This document shows positions 12,317-13,040 of a stretch of 13,040 nt of DNA, one piece after another. The translations under genes and the position numbers were made by a program. Every line of letters starts with the position of its first letter. Position 1 is the first letter of the stretch. The DNA comes from Thermoplasmata archaeon. Lineage in GTDB: Archaea > Thermoplasmatota > Thermoplasmata > UBA10834. Location of the stretch: assembly GCA_025457845.1 (NCBI GenBank), contig JALOTO010000024.1, forward strand, positions 1 through 13,040. Direction: 5' to 3'. Below the pieces are notes generated by a model. That model ran no database searches and was not told the origin of the DNA. It saw nothing but the letters and a program-made list of their open reading frames with translations.

Positions 12317-13040
12317 AGGTCAGGATGAACAGGCCTACGAACACGAGCGTCACGGTCGAGAGCAGCTTGACGAGCACGTGTATCGAAGGTCCTGCCGTGT
12401 CCTTGAGCGGGTCGCCGACCGTGTCCCCGACGACCGCGGCCGCGTGGGCCGGGGTCTTCTTGCCGCCGAAGTGGCCGGTCTCTATGTACTTCTTGGCGTT
12501 GTCCCAGGCCCCTCCGCCGTTGTTGAACATGTTCGCGACCATTATGCCAGTTATCGTGCCGACCATCAGCATGGCGCCGACGGCCTGCGGGGCATTGTAG
12601 CCCAGGTGGGCCATCGACACACCGAACAGGACGGGCACGAGCACAGGCAGGAGGGCCGGGACGACCATCGCCTTCAGGGCGCCCTTGGTCGCTATGTCCA
12701 CGCACTTGGCGTAGTCCGGCTTCGAGGTCCTGTCCATGATACCAGGGTCCTCCCTGAACTGGCGCCTGACCTCGTTGATCATCTCGCGGGCCGTCTTGCC
12801 GACCGCCCTTATCGCGAAAGAGGCGAACAAGAACACCAGCATCGCTCCCAGAAGCCCACCGACGAACACGTCGGGCTGGGCGAGGTCGACACTGAACGCT
12901 TCCGAGAAGTCCATCCCGCTCTTGGCTGCGACCCTCTCGAAGTACGCACCGAACAAGAGGAACGCGGCTAGCGCGGCACTTGCCATGGCATAGCCCTTCG
13001 TGAGGGCCTTCGTTGTGTTGCCGCACGCGTCGAGCTTGTC
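12315..13040 (-). CDS. hppA: Membrane-bound proton-translocating pyrophosphatase, C-terminal part (truncated by window edge)
   Basis: The last 241 residues of a membrane pyrophosphatase that couples pyrophosphate hydrolysis to ion export. The frame is open to the right edge; the full protein is usually near 700 residues. Family marks include LDACGNTTKALTKGYAM at the edge, SKPDYAKCVDIATKGAL, NNGGGAWDNAKKYIE and GDTVGDPLKDTAGPSIHVLV, with several membrane helices. In the GNTTKALTKG segment (codons 13022-12996) Lys and Thr stand where potassium-dependent enzymes have Ala and Gly/Ala. This combination is the known mark of the potassium-independent, proton-pumping subclass. It would use pyrophosphate, made for example by tRNA charging, to energise the membrane. 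An internal ATG at 12986 is not the start. A hairpin covers the stop codon. Confidence 0.95.
   Translation of the reverse strand, partial: DKLDACGNTTKALTKGYAMASAALAAFLLFGAYFERVAAKSGMDFSEAFSVDLAQPDVFVGGLLGAMLVFLFASFAIRAVGKTAREMINEVRRQFREDPGIMDRTSKPDYAKCVDIATKGALKAMVVPALLPVLVPVLFGVSMAHLGYNAPQAVGAMLMVGTITGIMVANMFNNGGGAWDNAKKYIETGHFGGKKTPAHAAAVVGDTVGDPLKDTAGPSIHVLVKLLSTVTLVFVGLFILT

Overview
The window is GC-rich archaeal DNA. Archaeal-type genes fix the domain: FEN-1 flap endonuclease, RNA polymerase subunits E' and Spt4/E'', ribosomal proteins S24e and S27ae, a GTP-dependent dephospho-CoA kinase, and a phosphomevalonate dehydratase of the modified archaeal mevalonate route. So do TATA boxes at about -26 and a tRNA with a bulge-helix-bulge intron. 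A DUF835 domain and the overall gene style suggest a high-GC euryarchaeal or Thermoplasmatota-like lineage, but the exact taxon is inference.

Layout. 1-915 (minus): an MFS transporter cut by the left edge, preceded by a small zinc-binding-type protein. 1011-7218 (plus): ribulose-phosphate 3-epimerase, a tiny two-helix membrane protein, flap endonuclease (fen), and a very long isoleucyl-tRNA synthetase (ileS) with its own TATA box. 7228-9176 (minus, convergent with ileS): both subunits of phosphomevalonate dehydratase; the small subunit carries a C-terminal Nudix domain and seems to start at a CTG overlapping the large-subunit stop. 9226-9323 (minus): tRNA-Arg(CCG) with a 24-nt T-loop intron. 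9397-10269 (minus): an EamA/DMT transporter. 10417-12228 (minus): a tight information-processing operon rpoE1 - spt4 - dephospho-CoA kinase - rps24e - rps27ae. 12315-13040 (minus): the C-terminal part of a membrane pyrophosphatase, cut by the right edge.

Regulation. First genes of transcripts tend to have a TATA element centred 25-29 bp before the start codon, as expected for leaderless mRNAs. Genes inside operons are nearly abutting and several have Shine-Dalgarno motifs (GGAGG or GGTGA). No gene-free stretch exceeds 300 bases. The longest, 9177-9396, holds the tRNA and two promoters; 10270-10416 holds a nested inverted-repeat structure.

Most notable observations: (1) ileS continues in frame into two helix-hairpin-helix modules and a DUF835 domain; (2) the tRNA-Arg intron lies in the T-loop within a complete bulge-helix-bulge; (3) the phosphomevalonate dehydratase small subunit is fused to a Nudix hydrolase. 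No mobile element, CRISPR array or phage-like segment was seen; the block looks like ordinary chromosomal core with unusual domain fusions.
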